Positions 53,324 through 62,661 are shown, numbered from the stretch's first letter. The stretch: DNA of 64,000 nt from Micromonospora polyrhachis (GCF_014203835.1 NZ_JACHJW010000001.1:5344501-5408500), one strand, 5' to 3'. Numbers and translations: made by a program. Notes: generated by a model not told the origin, from the sequence alone.

Positions 53324-56300
53324 ATGCGTGGTTCCGGTTTGCTGTCCTGGCGGCGGTTGCCTGGCCGAGGCACCCCGACGCGGTCACGCCGTCGGTGGGT
53401 ACGTCCTGCCCGTTCCGCGCTGGTCGTGGTGCTGTCGACGACGTTGACGGTGACGCTCCTGCCCGCTGCCGCGTTCGCTCTGCCCGGCCCGGGCATGGGT
53501 CGCGAGCAGGCCCGGGTCGATCTGCCCGACATCCCGCAGAGCGTGCGGGTCGGCCAGGACGAGACCGCCGAGACGAACCTGACCACCGCCGACCCGGTCG
53601 ACGTGGTGCCGTACGAGCCGGTAGCCGTCACGCCGTGGCAGCAGGACACCGGCACTGTGGACCTCACCGGCCTCGCGCCGGGCACCACCAAGCCGGTCGA
53701 CGACCTGCCGGTCGCCCTCGGCGTGCCGGCCGGCGGTGATCCGGCCGCACTTGCTGGCGCGTGGACCGTCGACCTCGCTGCTCCCGAGGCCTCCCAGGAC
53801 GCTGGCGTACCCGGTCTGATCATGAAGATCACGCCACCGGCCACCGCCGATCCGGCCGCCGAGGTCGCCCTCAGCGTGGACTACACGCCCTTCGCCGACC
53901 TGTACGGGCCGCAGGCCGCCGACCGCTTCGGCGTCATGCTCCTGCCCGACTGCGTCTACGACGCCCCAACCAGCGGCGACTGCGCCACCGGCGGCGACCC
54001 GGCCGCCGCCCAGACCCTGTCCAGCCAGGTGAAGCTGGTCCCGGCGGCGAAGGCTCCGGCCCGTATTATGGCGGCCGAGGACCAGCCCCAGCGCCGGATT
54101 GTCCTCGGCAAGGTGCCGGTCGGTGCGCTCCGCGACGCCGGTAGTGGCCCCGCCGCGACCGCCGGGTCCTCGACGTCGAGTGCGGGCGCGAACGTCGTTG
54201 GTGTGCTGGACACCGGGGCCTCGGCCGCCGGTGACTTCACCGCCACCCCGCTGCTCTCCTCGGGCTCCTGGGCCGCAGGCTCCTCCTCGGGTGCGTTCAC
54301 CTACTCGTACCAGGTGCATGTGCCCGAGACGGCCGGCGGTCTGATGCCGAAGGTGGCCCTGTCGTACTCCTCGCAGTCCGTGGACGGCCGTACCTCCGCC
54401 AGCAACAACCAGGCCTCCTGGATTGGTGACGGCTGGGACTACAACGCGGGGGCGATCAGCCGCAGCTATGCCAACTGCCGGGAGGACTCGAAGAAGGCCG
54501 GCTCGAACAACAAGGAGCACCGCACCGCCGACCAGTGCTGGGGCTCCGACAACGCCACCCTGTCCCTTGGTGGCATGACCACCGAGCTGGTCTGGGACAA
54601 GGACAAGAATGCCTGGTTCACCGCCAACGGCGACGGCTCCAAGGTTGAGCTGATCAAGGACACCGCCAAGGCCAACGGCGACGCCGATGGTGAGTACTGG
54701 ATCGTCACCACCCGCGACGGCACTCGCTACCACTTCGGTCTCAACCGCCTGCCGGGCTGGTCGGACAACGGGGCCGCCGCCGACGACCCGGTCACCAACT
54801 CCGTGCTCACGGTGCCGGTGTACGGCAACCATGCGGACGAGCCGTGCTACAAGGCGGGCAACTGGGCCGGCTCCCACTGCATCCAGGCTTGGCGGTGGTC
54901 CCTCGACTACGTCGAGGACATCCACGGCAACGCGATGAGCCTGTGGTGGGCCAAGGAGACCAACTACTACGCCCGGAACTTCAACTTCAAGGAGCCGGTC
55001 CAGTACGACCGGGGCGGCTACCTGACCCACATCGACTACGGGCAGCGCAAGGACAACATCTTCTCGGCCGTCGCCCCGGCGAGGATCTCGTTCACCGTCG
55101 AGGAGCGGTGTTTCGCCGAAGGCTCCCTCACCTGCACCGAGGCCAACTTCACCAGCAAGGATCCCAGCAAGTACCGCATCTGGTACGACACCCCGGCCGA
55201 CCTGCGGTGCACTTCCGGCGAGAAGTGCTGGAACGCCGGGCCGTCCTTCTTCACCCGCAAACGGCTGGACAAGATCACCACGTCGGCGCAGCGGCGTACG
55301 GACACGACCGACCGTCAGGCCGTCGACGAATACCAGCTCACGCAGTCCTTTCCGGTCCTGCTGACCGGCCCCAACACGGCGCTCTGGCTGGAATCGATCA
55401 AGCGGACTGGCTACGGCCGCGATGGCGCGAGCGGCAACCAGGCCACGCTCAACGCGGTGCGTTTCGAGCACAACGCCGAGGACATGCCGAACCGCGTCAA
55501 GAACGACGCCCGCCCCGGCTTCTCCCGCCTGCGTATCGCCCGGGTCATCAACGAGTACGGCGGCGAGACCGTCGTCACCTACAAACAGCCGGTCGACGCC
55601 TGCGCCACCGGCACCGGCCTGCCCGGTAAGAACGACACCGCCGCGCTGAAGGCCAACAACCGGCTCTGCTATCCGAGCTTCTGGCACCCGGACCCGGCGG
55701 TGGAGGACATCGACTGGTTCCACAAGTACGTCGTCGAGAGCGTCGAGGAACTTCCCAACGTGGACGGCGCGCTCAGCACCGTCACCCGGTATGGCTTTAC
55801 CAATCCGGGTTGGAAGCTCGCCGAGCAGGAGTTCACCAAGAAGTCGACCCGCACCTACTCCCAGTTCGCCGGGTTCGAGCAGGTCACCGTGCGTACCGGG
55901 ACGGATGATCCCGATATTGGCGGCAAGGTGACCAAGTCCGTCACCCGCTACTTCCGGGGTATGGGTGACGGCGTGTCGATGAACGACATCACCGGCACCG
56001 AGATCGCCAAGGACCGGGAGCCCTTCGCCGGTCGGGTCGCCGAGGAGTTGACGTACGCCAGTGCCGAGGACGCCGACGAGAACTGGTTGACCCGCAGCGT
56101 CACCTATCCCGAAGCTCTGGAGTTGGCCAAGCGCACCCGCGACGACGGTCTCAGCCCACTGCGGTCCTGGCGGGTCACCGAGCCGCGCCAGCTTTCGTAC
56201 ACCAAGTCCTCGGGTACCGGCGACGACGCGCGCACCCTCCGGATGGTCGAGACCAAGACCACCTTCGAGGCGACGCACGGGCTGCCCACGTACATCGAGT

Positions 56301-59300
56301 CCCTCGGCGACACCGGCAAGACCGGCGACGAGTCATGTACGTACACCGAGTACGTCCACCACACCGGCAAGAACATCATCGGGCTGACCAGCCAGGTCCG
56401 GAGCAGTCCAACGACCTGCGCCAACGCCGACTTCAATGTCCTGACGACGTTGAGCGCCGCCGGCCGCGTCGCCTACGACGGTGCCGCGTACGGCATTCAG
56501 TTGGCCAACGACACGCGCGGCCTGGCCTCGCAGACGTGGTCGCTGAAGGCCGACGGCTCCGGCTTCCAGCCCGACGGCAGCACCAGCTTCGACGCGATCG
56601 GCCGTGTGGTCTCGCGTACCGACGTGGACGGCAAGATCTCCAAGATCACATATGACCCGCCGACCGGTCAGGCATTCAAGGTCACCGAGGAGAACTCGCT
56701 CGGGCACAAGCAGGTCCAGGAACTGGACCCGGGACGCGCCGTCACGGTCAAGACCACCGACCCCAACAATCGGGTCAGCGAAGCCAAGTACGACCCGCTC
56801 GGTCGCCTCGTCGAAGCCTGGGGACCCGGCCGTACCCCGTCCAGCACGGCGACCCCGGACTTCCGGGCCGAGTACGCCATTCCGGTCGGCAAGCCGCCGT
56901 ACATCACCACCTACAGCCGAGGGCACGAGGGTCGGATCGAAGTCTCCGTCACTCTCTACGACGGTCTCGGTCGTGAGCGGCAGATCCAGGAGCAGGCCAC
57001 CGGCGGCGGCCGGCTGATCACCGACACGCTCTACAACAGCTCCGGCGAGATCTGGCAGACCAACAACGCCTACCTCGCGGACGGGTCACCGGTCGGCACG
57101 CTCTTCACGCCGCTCGCGGACACCGTCGTACCCAACATGACCCGCTACACCTACGACGGTCTCGGCCGGGTCACCAAGGAACTGCCCGTCCTGCGCGGTG
57201 TCGACACCCCGTCGCGGGCCACCAACTACGAATACGGCGCCGACCACTCCACCGTGATCAACCCGGCGGGTGCTGCGTCGTACCGGCTCTTCACCGACGC
57301 GGTGGGCCGGACCACCCGGGTGGACACCTTCACCGACGCCGCCCGCACCGAGTTCACCACCATGCGGTACGAGTTCGACGCGCGCGGCCAGATGGTGAAG
57401 GCCACCCATTCCGCAGCCCCGACCCACCCGTGGACCTGGGCGTACGACCAGCGCGGTCGCATGGTGACCACCACCGACCCGGACGCCGGCACCACCAGCT
57501 TCACCTACGACCATCGGGACCGGCAGCTCACCACCACCAACGCCCGCAACGTCACGACCTGGAACGGGTACGACGAACTGTCCCGCCCGATCCAACAGCG
57601 GCTCGGAAACAACAGCGGTGCACTGCTGGCCGAGTTCACCTACGACTCGGTTCCCGGCGGCAAGGGCCTGCCCGCGATCGCCACCCGGTACACCGAGGGG
57701 CTGGCGTACACGCAGACCATCGGTGGCTACACCGACGACTACCAGCCGACGTCCACCACGCTCCTGCTGCCGCAGTCGATCGCCGACACGTGGGGTCTCC
57801 AGACGTCCTACCGGTACGACTACTCGTACACCGACACCGGTCTGCCCGAGTCGACCACCCTGCCCGCCGTCGGTGCCCTACCCAGCGAAAAGATTCTGTA
57901 CCGCTACAGCAAGGACGGTCTTCCGCTGTCGGTCTCCGGCACGGACTGGTACGGGGCGGAGACCATCTACTCGCCGTACGGGCAGGTGCTGCGTTCCACG
58001 CTCGGTGCGCAGCCGTACCGGGTGTGGACCATGGCCTCGTACGACGATGCCAGTGGTGCCCTCACCGACCAGCAGGTCTACCGTGAGCAGGCCGGGGACG
58101 CGAGCATCGTCACCGGGAACCTCGTCTCGCACCGCTCCTACGCGTACGACGCCGCCGGCAACGTCACCGCGATCCGTGAGGGTTCCGCCGGCATCCAGGA
58201 GCGGCAGTGCTTCAGCTATGGCCAGCTCGGTCAGTTGGCGAAGGCGTGGACGGCCAGCGACCTGACGTCCTGTGGTACTGGTCCGGTCGGCGCGGACGGT
58301 GCCGTGAATGTGGCTGCCGGGCCGGATGGCGCAGGGTACTGGCAGGAGTACGAGTACGACCTGCTCGGTAACCGTAAGAAGCTGGTGGAGAAGAACCTTG
58401 CCGGTGACACCGCCAAGGACGCCACCACCACCTACACCTACGGCAAGGCCGACGGCAGCCAGCCGCGCACCCTGACCAAGGTGGCCAAGAGCTACGTCAC
58501 CCCGGCCGGCGCGGCGGTCACTGCCGAGGCGGAGCGGCTGTACGAGCTGACCGGCGAGACCAAGTCCGTCACCTCCATTCAAAACGGTGACCAGCAGACG
58601 CTGTCCTGGACCTACGACGGCCAGGTCGAGCGGATCACCGGCGCGGGCAGCAAGGGCCGTACCTCGTACGTGGGCGTGGCCGGCAAGTGTCTGGACCTCA
58701 CCCATGGGCTCGCCGAGCCCGCCCGCCCGATCCAGTTGTACGGCTGCAACGGCACCGTCGCGCAGAAGTGGACGTTCACGCCAGCCCCGAACCAGGCCAA
58801 TGCCAACCTCGGCACTCTCTCGATCTACGACAACTGGTGCGTGCAGCCGGCCGGCAGCACGGCCGGGTCGGCGTTGCAGATCCAGCGGTGTGACGGTTCG
58901 ACCGGCCAGCAGTTGGAGCGTACGGCCACCGGCCACCTCAAGCACTCGGCTTCCGGTCTCTGCCTGACGGCCAAGGACGGAGGTACGCCCTACTCCACCC
59001 CGATCGTGCTGGCAGAGTGTGACGCGGCTGCTGAGGCGCAGCAGTGGGAGGCACAGGACGAGACCCGGCACATCTACGGGCCAGGCGGCAACCGCCTGCT
59101 GACGGTGCAGGGCCAGCAGGCCACGCTGAACCTGGGCGAGGCGCAGGTGACCGTCCAGCGGGGCGGGGTGTTGGTGAACACCCAGCGCTCGTACGCCGCT
59201 CCAGGCGGCGCGGTGCTGCGCTACGCGTACGGGACCGGGTATCCCAAACTCGCGGCTCTTGCTGGGGACCATCAGGGCAGCTCGTATGCGGAAGTGTTGC

Positions 59301-61093
59301 TCGCCGACACGATGTCGACGCGGTTCCGGAAGCAGGATCCGTTCGGTAACCAGCGGGGTGCTGCGCCGCTCGGCATGAACTTGCAGGCCAACGCCGGGTT
59401 CCTTGGTGCGATACAGGATGACGCCTCCGGTTACACGCCACTAGGTGCGCGGTTGTACGACCCGGTGGTGGGGCGGTTCCTGTCTGCCGACCCGGTGTTG
59501 GACCTGGCTGATCCGGTGCAGTCCAACGGGTACGCGTATGCGCACAACAACCCGGTGACGCATTCGGACCCGACTGGTCTGTCGATTTCGTTGACGCCGT
59601 CGGAGATGGCGGCGGCGTTGGCGGGTGCGGGTCTGACGGCGGCGCAGGTTGCCGAGGCGCAGGCGAACATGGGCCGGTCGTTGATGTCGGTGATCATGGA
59701 CGCGGCGTGGTCCATGTTGAAGGACTTCATCGGTATCAACGATGCGATGAACTGCTTTGCCGGTGATATGTGGGCCTGTGGCAGTTTGATCATCGGGGCG
59801 GTTCCCTGGGGGAAGATCGCTAAGCTTCCGAAGATTGTGAAGGCCATCGATCGTACGATCGCGGCGATCCAGGCGTGGAAGGCGGCGAAGCGGGCCGCGG
59901 AGGCGGTGTTGGCGGCTGCTCGGGCGGCCGAGGCTGCGGCGTTGAACGCGAAGAAGTTGGCGATCGAGCGGGCGAAGAAGGCGGCCCAGGCGGCGAAGAA
60001 GAAGGCCGCTGACAAGGTCAATACGATCAGCAACAAGGCTTCCAACGCGACGAAGAAGACCGGTAACCCGGTACAGAAACAGGCGCAGGCCAAGTCCAAC
60101 CCAAAGGGCTCCTCTGCCGCCTCCAGCGGTGCTGGTGGGAAGTCCGGCGGTGGTGGGGGCAAGGAGTCGAAGCCTGGTGGTTCGTCGGGTGGTTCCGCCC
60201 GTAGTAACGGCGGTTCCAGTGGTAGCGGCGGTGCCGGCCGGACGGACGACGGTGGTGGCGGTGGTGGCTCATGCCCGACGGACAGGAACAGTTTCGTCCC
60301 CGGTACCCGGGTGCTCATGGCCGACGGCTCCACCAAGCCGATCGAGGATGTCAAGCCGGGTGACGAGGTCGTGGTCACCGATCCGGAGACCGGTCGGACC
60401 GAGGTGGAGACTGTCTCGGCGGCGATCACGGGTGATGGCGTCAAGCACCTGGTGAAGGTCGTTATCGACACCGATGGCGAACAGGGTTCGGAAACGGCCG
60501 AGGTCACCGCGACCGATGGTCACCCATTCTGGGTGCCGGAGTTGGGCGAGTGGGTCGACGCCACCGACCTTCAGTCCGGCCAGTGGCTGCGGACCAGCGC
60601 CGGCACCTGGGTGCAGATCGCAGCGATCGAACGCTGGACCGCCCCCCAGGCCACGGTCCACAACCTCACCGTCGCCAACACCCACACGTACTATGTGGTG
60701 ACCGCTGATACGTCAGTCCTCGTCCATAACTGCGGCGGAGGGTTTAAGAAGGGTGTCTCCGCGGATGAAATTGATGAGATTAATCGCAGCTTCGGTGGTA
60801 CTCATGAACACAATGGATCCGCTGCCAATGCGTTAACCAATGCATCTCGCTACAATAGCTTTTGGGAGAAATCGGCCGTGCTGGTGCGGGATATCGCGGG
60901 TTCTCACATGTATAACAACGGAAATAAGCGTACGGCTCATGCGGTTGTGTCGGAGTTGATGCGAAGGAATAATGTTATGACTGGTCCGGATTCCGACGGG
61001 CTTTGGATGGTGATCGCCCGCGTGAGTGATTCCAGGAAGAAGGGTCATACCATGGACATTGGTGAAATCGCAGGTTTGTTGAGAGGCTTCTAG
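53324..61093 (+). CDS. Secreted RHS polymorphic toxin: YD repeats, ricin-type lectin, HINT pretoxin domain, Fic/Doc-like toxin
   Basis: A 2589-residue exported protein. Signal peptide ALVVVLSTTLTVTLLPAAAF is followed by a SpvB-like region (~300-380, YSYQVHVPETAGGLMPKVAL, YSSQSVDGRTSASNNQ), RHS/YD repeats to ~1780 (YDPLGRLVEAWGPG, YDGLGRVTKELPV, YDHRDRQL), an inserted ricin-type beta-trefoil with QxW motifs (~1783-1910, KCLDL, AQKWTF, AQQWEA), and the RHS core end ARLYDPVVGRFLSADPV (~2045). An Ala/Lys helix and a Gly/Ser linker precede a HINT domain (~2321-2470) ending at VHNC (Cys2470). The last 119 residues hold a Doc-type motif, HMYNNGNKRTA, at His2528. ATG 53324 follows GGGAG. GC falls after ~60740, which suggests toxin-tip exchange. 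Confidence 0.9.
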   Translation: MRGSGLLSWRRLPGRGTPTRSRRRWVRPARSALVVVLSTTLTVTLLPAAAFALPGPGMGREQARVDLPDIPQSVRVGQDETAETNLTTADPVDVVPYEPVAVTPWQQDTGTVDLTGLAPGTTKPVDDLPVALGVPAGGDPAALAGAWTVDLAAPEASQDAGVPGLIMKITPPATADPAAEVALSVDYTPFADLYGPQAADRFGVMLLPDCVYDAPTSGDCATGGDPAAAQTLSSQVKLVPAAKAPARIMAAEDQPQRRIVLGKVPVGALRDAGSGPAATAGSSTSSAGANVVGVLDTGASAAGDFTATPLLSSGSWAAGSSSGAFTYSYQVHVPETAGGLMPKVALSYSSQSVDGRTSASNNQASWIGDGWDYNAGAISRSYANCREDSKKAGSNNKEHRTADQCWGSDNATLSLGGMTTELVWDKDKNAWFTANGDGSKVELIKDTAKANGDADGEYWIVTTRDGTRYHFGLNRLPGWSDNGAAADDPVTNSVLTVPVYGNHADEPCYKAGNWAGSHCIQAWRWSLDYVEDIHGNAMSLWWAKETNYYARNFNFKEPVQYDRGGYLTHIDYGQRKDNIFSAVAPARISFTVEERCFAEGSLTCTEANFTSKDPSKYRIWYDTPADLRCTSGEKCWNAGPSFFTRKRLDKITTSAQRRTDTTDRQAVDEYQLTQSFPVLLTGPNTALWLESIKRTGYGRDGASGNQATLNAVRFEHNAEDMPNRVKNDARPGFSRLRIARVINEYGGETVVTYKQPVDACATGTGLPGKNDTAALKANNRLCYPSFWHPDPAVEDIDWFHKYVVESVEELPNVDGALSTVTRYGFTNPGWKLAEQEFTKKSTRTYSQFAGFEQVTVRTGTDDPDIGGKVTKSVTRYFRGMGDGVSMNDITGTEIAKDREPFAGRVAEELTYASAEDADENWLTRSVTYPEALELAKRTRDDGLSPLRSWRVTEPRQLSYTKSSGTGDDARTLRMVETKTTFEATHGLPTYIESLGDTGKTGDESCTYTEYVHHTGKNIIGLTSQVRSSPTTCANADFNVLTTLSAAGRVAYDGAAYGIQLANDTRGLASQTWSLKADGSGFQPDGSTSFDAIGRVVSRTDVDGKISKITYDPPTGQAFKVTEENSLGHKQVQELDPGRAVTVKTTDPNNRVSEAKYDPLGRLVEAWGPGRTPSSTATPDFRAEYAIPVGKPPYITTYSRGHEGRIEVSVTLYDGLGRERQIQEQATGGGRLITDTLYNSSGEIWQTNNAYLADGSPVGTLFTPLADTVVPNMTRYTYDGLGRVTKELPVLRGVDTPSRATNYEYGADHSTVINPAGAASYRLFTDAVGRTTRVDTFTDAARTEFTTMRYEFDARGQMVKATHSAAPTHPWTWAYDQRGRMVTTTDPDAGTTSFTYDHRDRQLTTTNARNVTTWNGYDELSRPIQQRLGNNSGALLAEFTYDSVPGGKGLPAIATRYTEGLAYTQTIGGYTDDYQPTSTTLLLPQSIADTWGLQTSYRYDYSYTDTGLPESTTLPAVGALPSEKILYRYSKDGLPLSVSGTDWYGAETIYSPYGQVLRSTLGAQPYRVWTMASYDDASGALTDQQVYREQAGDASIVTGNLVSHRSYAYDAAGNVTAIREGSAGIQERQCFSYGQLGQLAKAWTASDLTSCGTGPVGADGAVNVAAGPDGAGYWQEYEYDLLGNRKKLVEKNLAGDTAKDATTTYTYGKADGSQPRTLTKVAKSYVTPAGAAVTAEAERLYELTGETKSVTSIQNGDQQTLSWTYDGQVERITGAGSKGRTSYVGVAGKCLDLTHGLAEPARPIQLYGCNGTVAQKWTFTPAPNQANANLGTLSIYDNWCVQPAGSTAGSALQIQRCDGSTGQQLERTATGHLKHSASGLCLTAKDGGTPYSTPIVLAECDAAAEAQQWEAQDETRHIYGPGGNRLLTVQGQQATLNLGEAQVTVQRGGVLVNTQRSYAAPGGAVLRYAYGTGYPKLAALAGDHQGSSYAEVLLADTMSTRFRKQDPFGNQRGAAPLGMNLQANAGFLGAIQDDASGYTPLGARLYDPVVGRFLSADPVLDLADPVQSNGYAYAHNNPVTHSDPTGLSISLTPSEMAAALAGAGLTAAQVAEAQANMGRSLMSVIMDAAWSMLKDFIGINDAMNCFAGDMWACGSLIIGAVPWGKIAKLPKIVKAIDRTIAAIQAWKAAKRAAEAVLAAARAAEAAALNAKKLAIERAKKAAQAAKKKAADKVNTISNKASNATKKTGNPVQKQAQAKSNPKGSSAASSGAGGKSGGGGGKESKPGGSSGGSARSNGGSSGSGGAGRTDDGGGGGGSCPTDRNSFVPGTRVLMADGSTKPIEDVKPGDEVVVTDPETGRTEVETVSAAITGDGVKHLVKVVIDTDGEQGSETAEVTATDGHPFWVPELGEWVDATDLQSGQWLRTSAGTWVQIAAIERWTAPQATVHNLTVANTHTYYVVTADTSVLVHNCGGGFKKGVSADEIDEINRSFGGTHEHNGSAANALTNASRYNSFWEKSAVLVRDIAGSHMYNNGNKRTAHAVVSELMRRNNVMTGPDSDGLWMVIARVSDSRKKGHTMDIGEIAGLLRGF
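60284..60733 (+). other. Pretoxin HINT domain inside the RHS protein
   Basis: Residues ~2321-2470 show the RHS-type HINT pattern: NSFVPGTRVLMADGSTKPIE, KPGDEVVVTDPETGRTEVE, TDGHPFWVPELGEWVDA, TVHNLTVANTHTYYVVTADT and SVLVHNC. HINT domains cut the chain by intein-like chemistry and free the C-terminal toxin. The C-terminal His-Asn-Cys is intact. The position where most relatives have the first Cys, just before (N)SF, is Arg2321, with the nearest Cys at 2317. Confidence 0.8.
60734..61093 (+). other. Fic/Doc-like toxin domain at the RHS C-terminus
   Basis: The 119 residues after VHNC form an alpha-helical domain with AGSHMYNNGNKRTAHAVVSE and LMRRNNV. This fits the Doc form of the Fic motif, H-x-[FY]-x-[DN]-[AG]-N-K-R-T-A. 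P1 Doc phosphorylates elongation factor EF-Tu. Other Fic proteins transfer AMP. The domain is about the size of free Doc (126 residues). The DNA here uses many A/T-ending codons, unlike the preceding 7 kb. Confidence 0.75.
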
Positions 61094-61347
61094 TGCTTGA
61101 GACGGGGTTTGGTCTGCCAGAACTTATGGAAGAGCTTGCTCGCCATGGCGTGACTATGCTTCTGAAGGTCGACCATGAGCGTCTCGGATTCGGGCAGAAG
61201 CCCTGGACGGTCGTGCTCTCGGGGCCGGGACTGGGTGATCTTCGGTCGCTCCACTCGGAGTTCAATACCTTGCGAGAAGTGCTAGAGTATTGCCTACCCA
61301 AATTGCGAAGCCTGCCGGGAGACTGGGAGTGGCTTGATAGATATTAG
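61093..61347 (+). CDS. Small gene overlapping the toxin stop, candidate immunity protein
   Basis: An 84-residue protein with no match I recognise (starts MLETGFGLPELMEELARHGV). It is soluble, mildly acidic, with Trp at PWTVVL and EWLDRY at the end. The GTG start shares one base with the toxin stop (TAGTG) and GAGAGG lies seven bases ahead, so its translation is coupled to the toxin. Position, size and low-GC codon use equal to the toxin tip are the usual signs of the cognate immunity gene. It is immediately followed by an IS element. The immunity role is inferred. Confidence 0.7.
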   Translation: MLETGFGLPELMEELARHGVTMLLKVDHERLGFGQKPWTVVLSGPGLGDLRSLHSEFNTLREVLEYCLPKLRSLPGDWEWLDRY

Positions 61348-61365
61348 CGGCTTCGCATAATCCAG

Positions 61366-62343
61366 TGAGCTGATCTCAACAACTCTGCGGTAGGTATTTG
61401 TATTCGAAATGGGTCAGTTGTAGCGCGGCGGCGACGATGTCGCCGGTCCGGCGTGGGCTGACGGTGGTGTGGCGCAGGGTCTTCCAGCGTCCGACCAGGA
61501 TCGCGAAGCCGAGTTCGCCTTGCCAGCGCAGTCCGCGTAGCAGCCGGTTGTCGGGGGCGAGCGGGTGGCCGCCGGTGGGCTGCTTGACCGGGGTTTTGAT
61601 GCCGTGACCTGCGCCGTCGTACTGGAGTCAGCCAAGGTGGGCAGGTCGAGTTCAGTGGCGGCCCAGTTCAGCGCGGCAGTGATGCCCAACTGCCGGGCGC
61701 AGTTGATGTCGTGTAGGTGCCCGGGCATCGCCTCGGATGTCCAGATCGGCAGCCCGCCCGGGCGCATGATTGCTTGGATGTTCGCGCCGAAGTCGCGGTG
61801 CATGCCGGAATACCAGGCGTCGATCACCTCGCCTTTGACGCTGAGCGTGGTTTCGGTGAGCCGATCACAGTCGAACAGTTTGCCGTCCAGGATGATGTGG
61901 GACCAACCGTCGGCGGCCACCTTGCGCAGGGCGGTGTGTAGGTCTTGGGCCTGGGCTGCGAGGCCGTGATGCCCTCGGCAAGGTAGCGGTACGCGGTGGC
62001 CCGGGAGACACCGAACCCCGCACCCAGCAGCGTCGGATCTTTCCCCTTGCGGAACCAGACCAGCACCAGCAGCGCCTGGTAGAAGCAGGTCAACGCACGG
62101 GAACCAGCACGGGTGCCCCGAGCCCGGCGTTCAGCGGCAAGCAGCTGACCCACGTACCGCACGAGTTCCCTCGGGACGTCAGCCATGGCACGATAGGCAA
62201 TCACGTGGAGCCCTCTCGAAGACGTGGTTCTGTCGCAAGGACGTGTCTATCGATGGCTCCACGCCTGTTTCCATCACCGTCTGAATCGACACCTTCGCCC
62301 GTGTCGCACCAATCAACCCTTTCGCGCTGCTGAGATCACCTCA
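61366..62343 (-). mobile_element. Decayed IS5-type insertion sequence, about 978 bp
   Basis: Left end TGAGCTGATCTCAACA (61366-61381) and right end TGCTGAGATCACCTCA (62328-62343) are inverted repeats matching at 14 of 16 positions. They enclose one leftward transposase gene broken by two frameshifts. The element sits 18 bases behind the candidate immunity gene and ahead of a truncated regulator. No clear target-site duplication is visible at the edges. Confidence 0.8.
61376..62204 (-). pseudogene. IS5-family (DDE_Tnp_4) transposase with two frameshifts
   Basis: Three frames together give one transposase. From 62204 leftward, an HTH part reads QALLVLVWFRKGKDPTLLGA, GFGVSRATAYRYLAEGIT. Near 61965 the frame changes and continues AAQAQDLHTALRKVAADGWS, ILDGKLFDCDRLTETT (first Asp), DAWYSGMHRDFGANIQAIM and EAMPGHLHDINCARQLGIT. 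Near 61627 one base is missing and the third frame gives YDGAGHGIKTPVKQPTGGHP, LRGLRWQGELGFAILVGRWK and a TGA stop inside the left terminal repeat. It cannot yield active transposase unless the shifts are sequencing errors. Confidence 0.85.
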
Positions 62344-62469
62344 GTGTCCCGCCATGTAGTCTTGAACGGCTAATCCGGATGCCGGATCTTGGAATTGATC
62401 GCGAATCCTGATTTCGGTTGGGCTCGTTAGTACTCCAGCAGGAGATCCGTTCTGACCTGCTGTGGCGGT

Positions 62470-62661
62470 GTGGTTTTGCCCGTGGGCATGGAGCCACCAC
62501 TGATCTATGTGGACACGTTCACCGGCGCGCTCCATCTGAACAAGGCCACAGAAGTGCAGGCGTACGAGCTGATCTGGAAGGATCTGGAGAGCCGAGCTCT
62601 CGACGAGGACTCGTCGACAAAGCTGATCATCGAGGCATTGGAGACGCTCACCAATGGCTGA
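62470..62661 (+). pseudogene. C-terminal remnant of a Scr1/DUF5753 XRE regulator
   Basis: A 63-codon frame, VLPVGMEPPLIYVDTFTGAL then HLNKATEVQAYELIWKDLES and LIIEALETLTNG, matches the C-terminal end of DUF5753 (Scr1-type) regulators, which usually have ~280 residues with an N-terminal HTH. Everything upstream is missing, with the IS end only 127 bases away, so the gene was probably cut by the insertion and later deletion. It overlaps the DUF397 start by eight bases, the usual Scr1-DUF397 coupling. Expression as a short protein is possible but unlikely to matter. Confidence 0.7.

Noticed and set aside
53035-56278. Long leftward open frames opposite the RHS gene
   Set aside because: They are shadows of the GC-biased codon use of the RHS gene, with no plausible protein content.
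62341-62469. A leftward gene ending near 62341 between the IS and the Scr1 remnant
   Set aside because: A frame is open and ends in a protein-like AVQDYMAGH, but its upstream part runs antisense through the DUF5753 and DUF397 coding regions, with no supporting start or family match.
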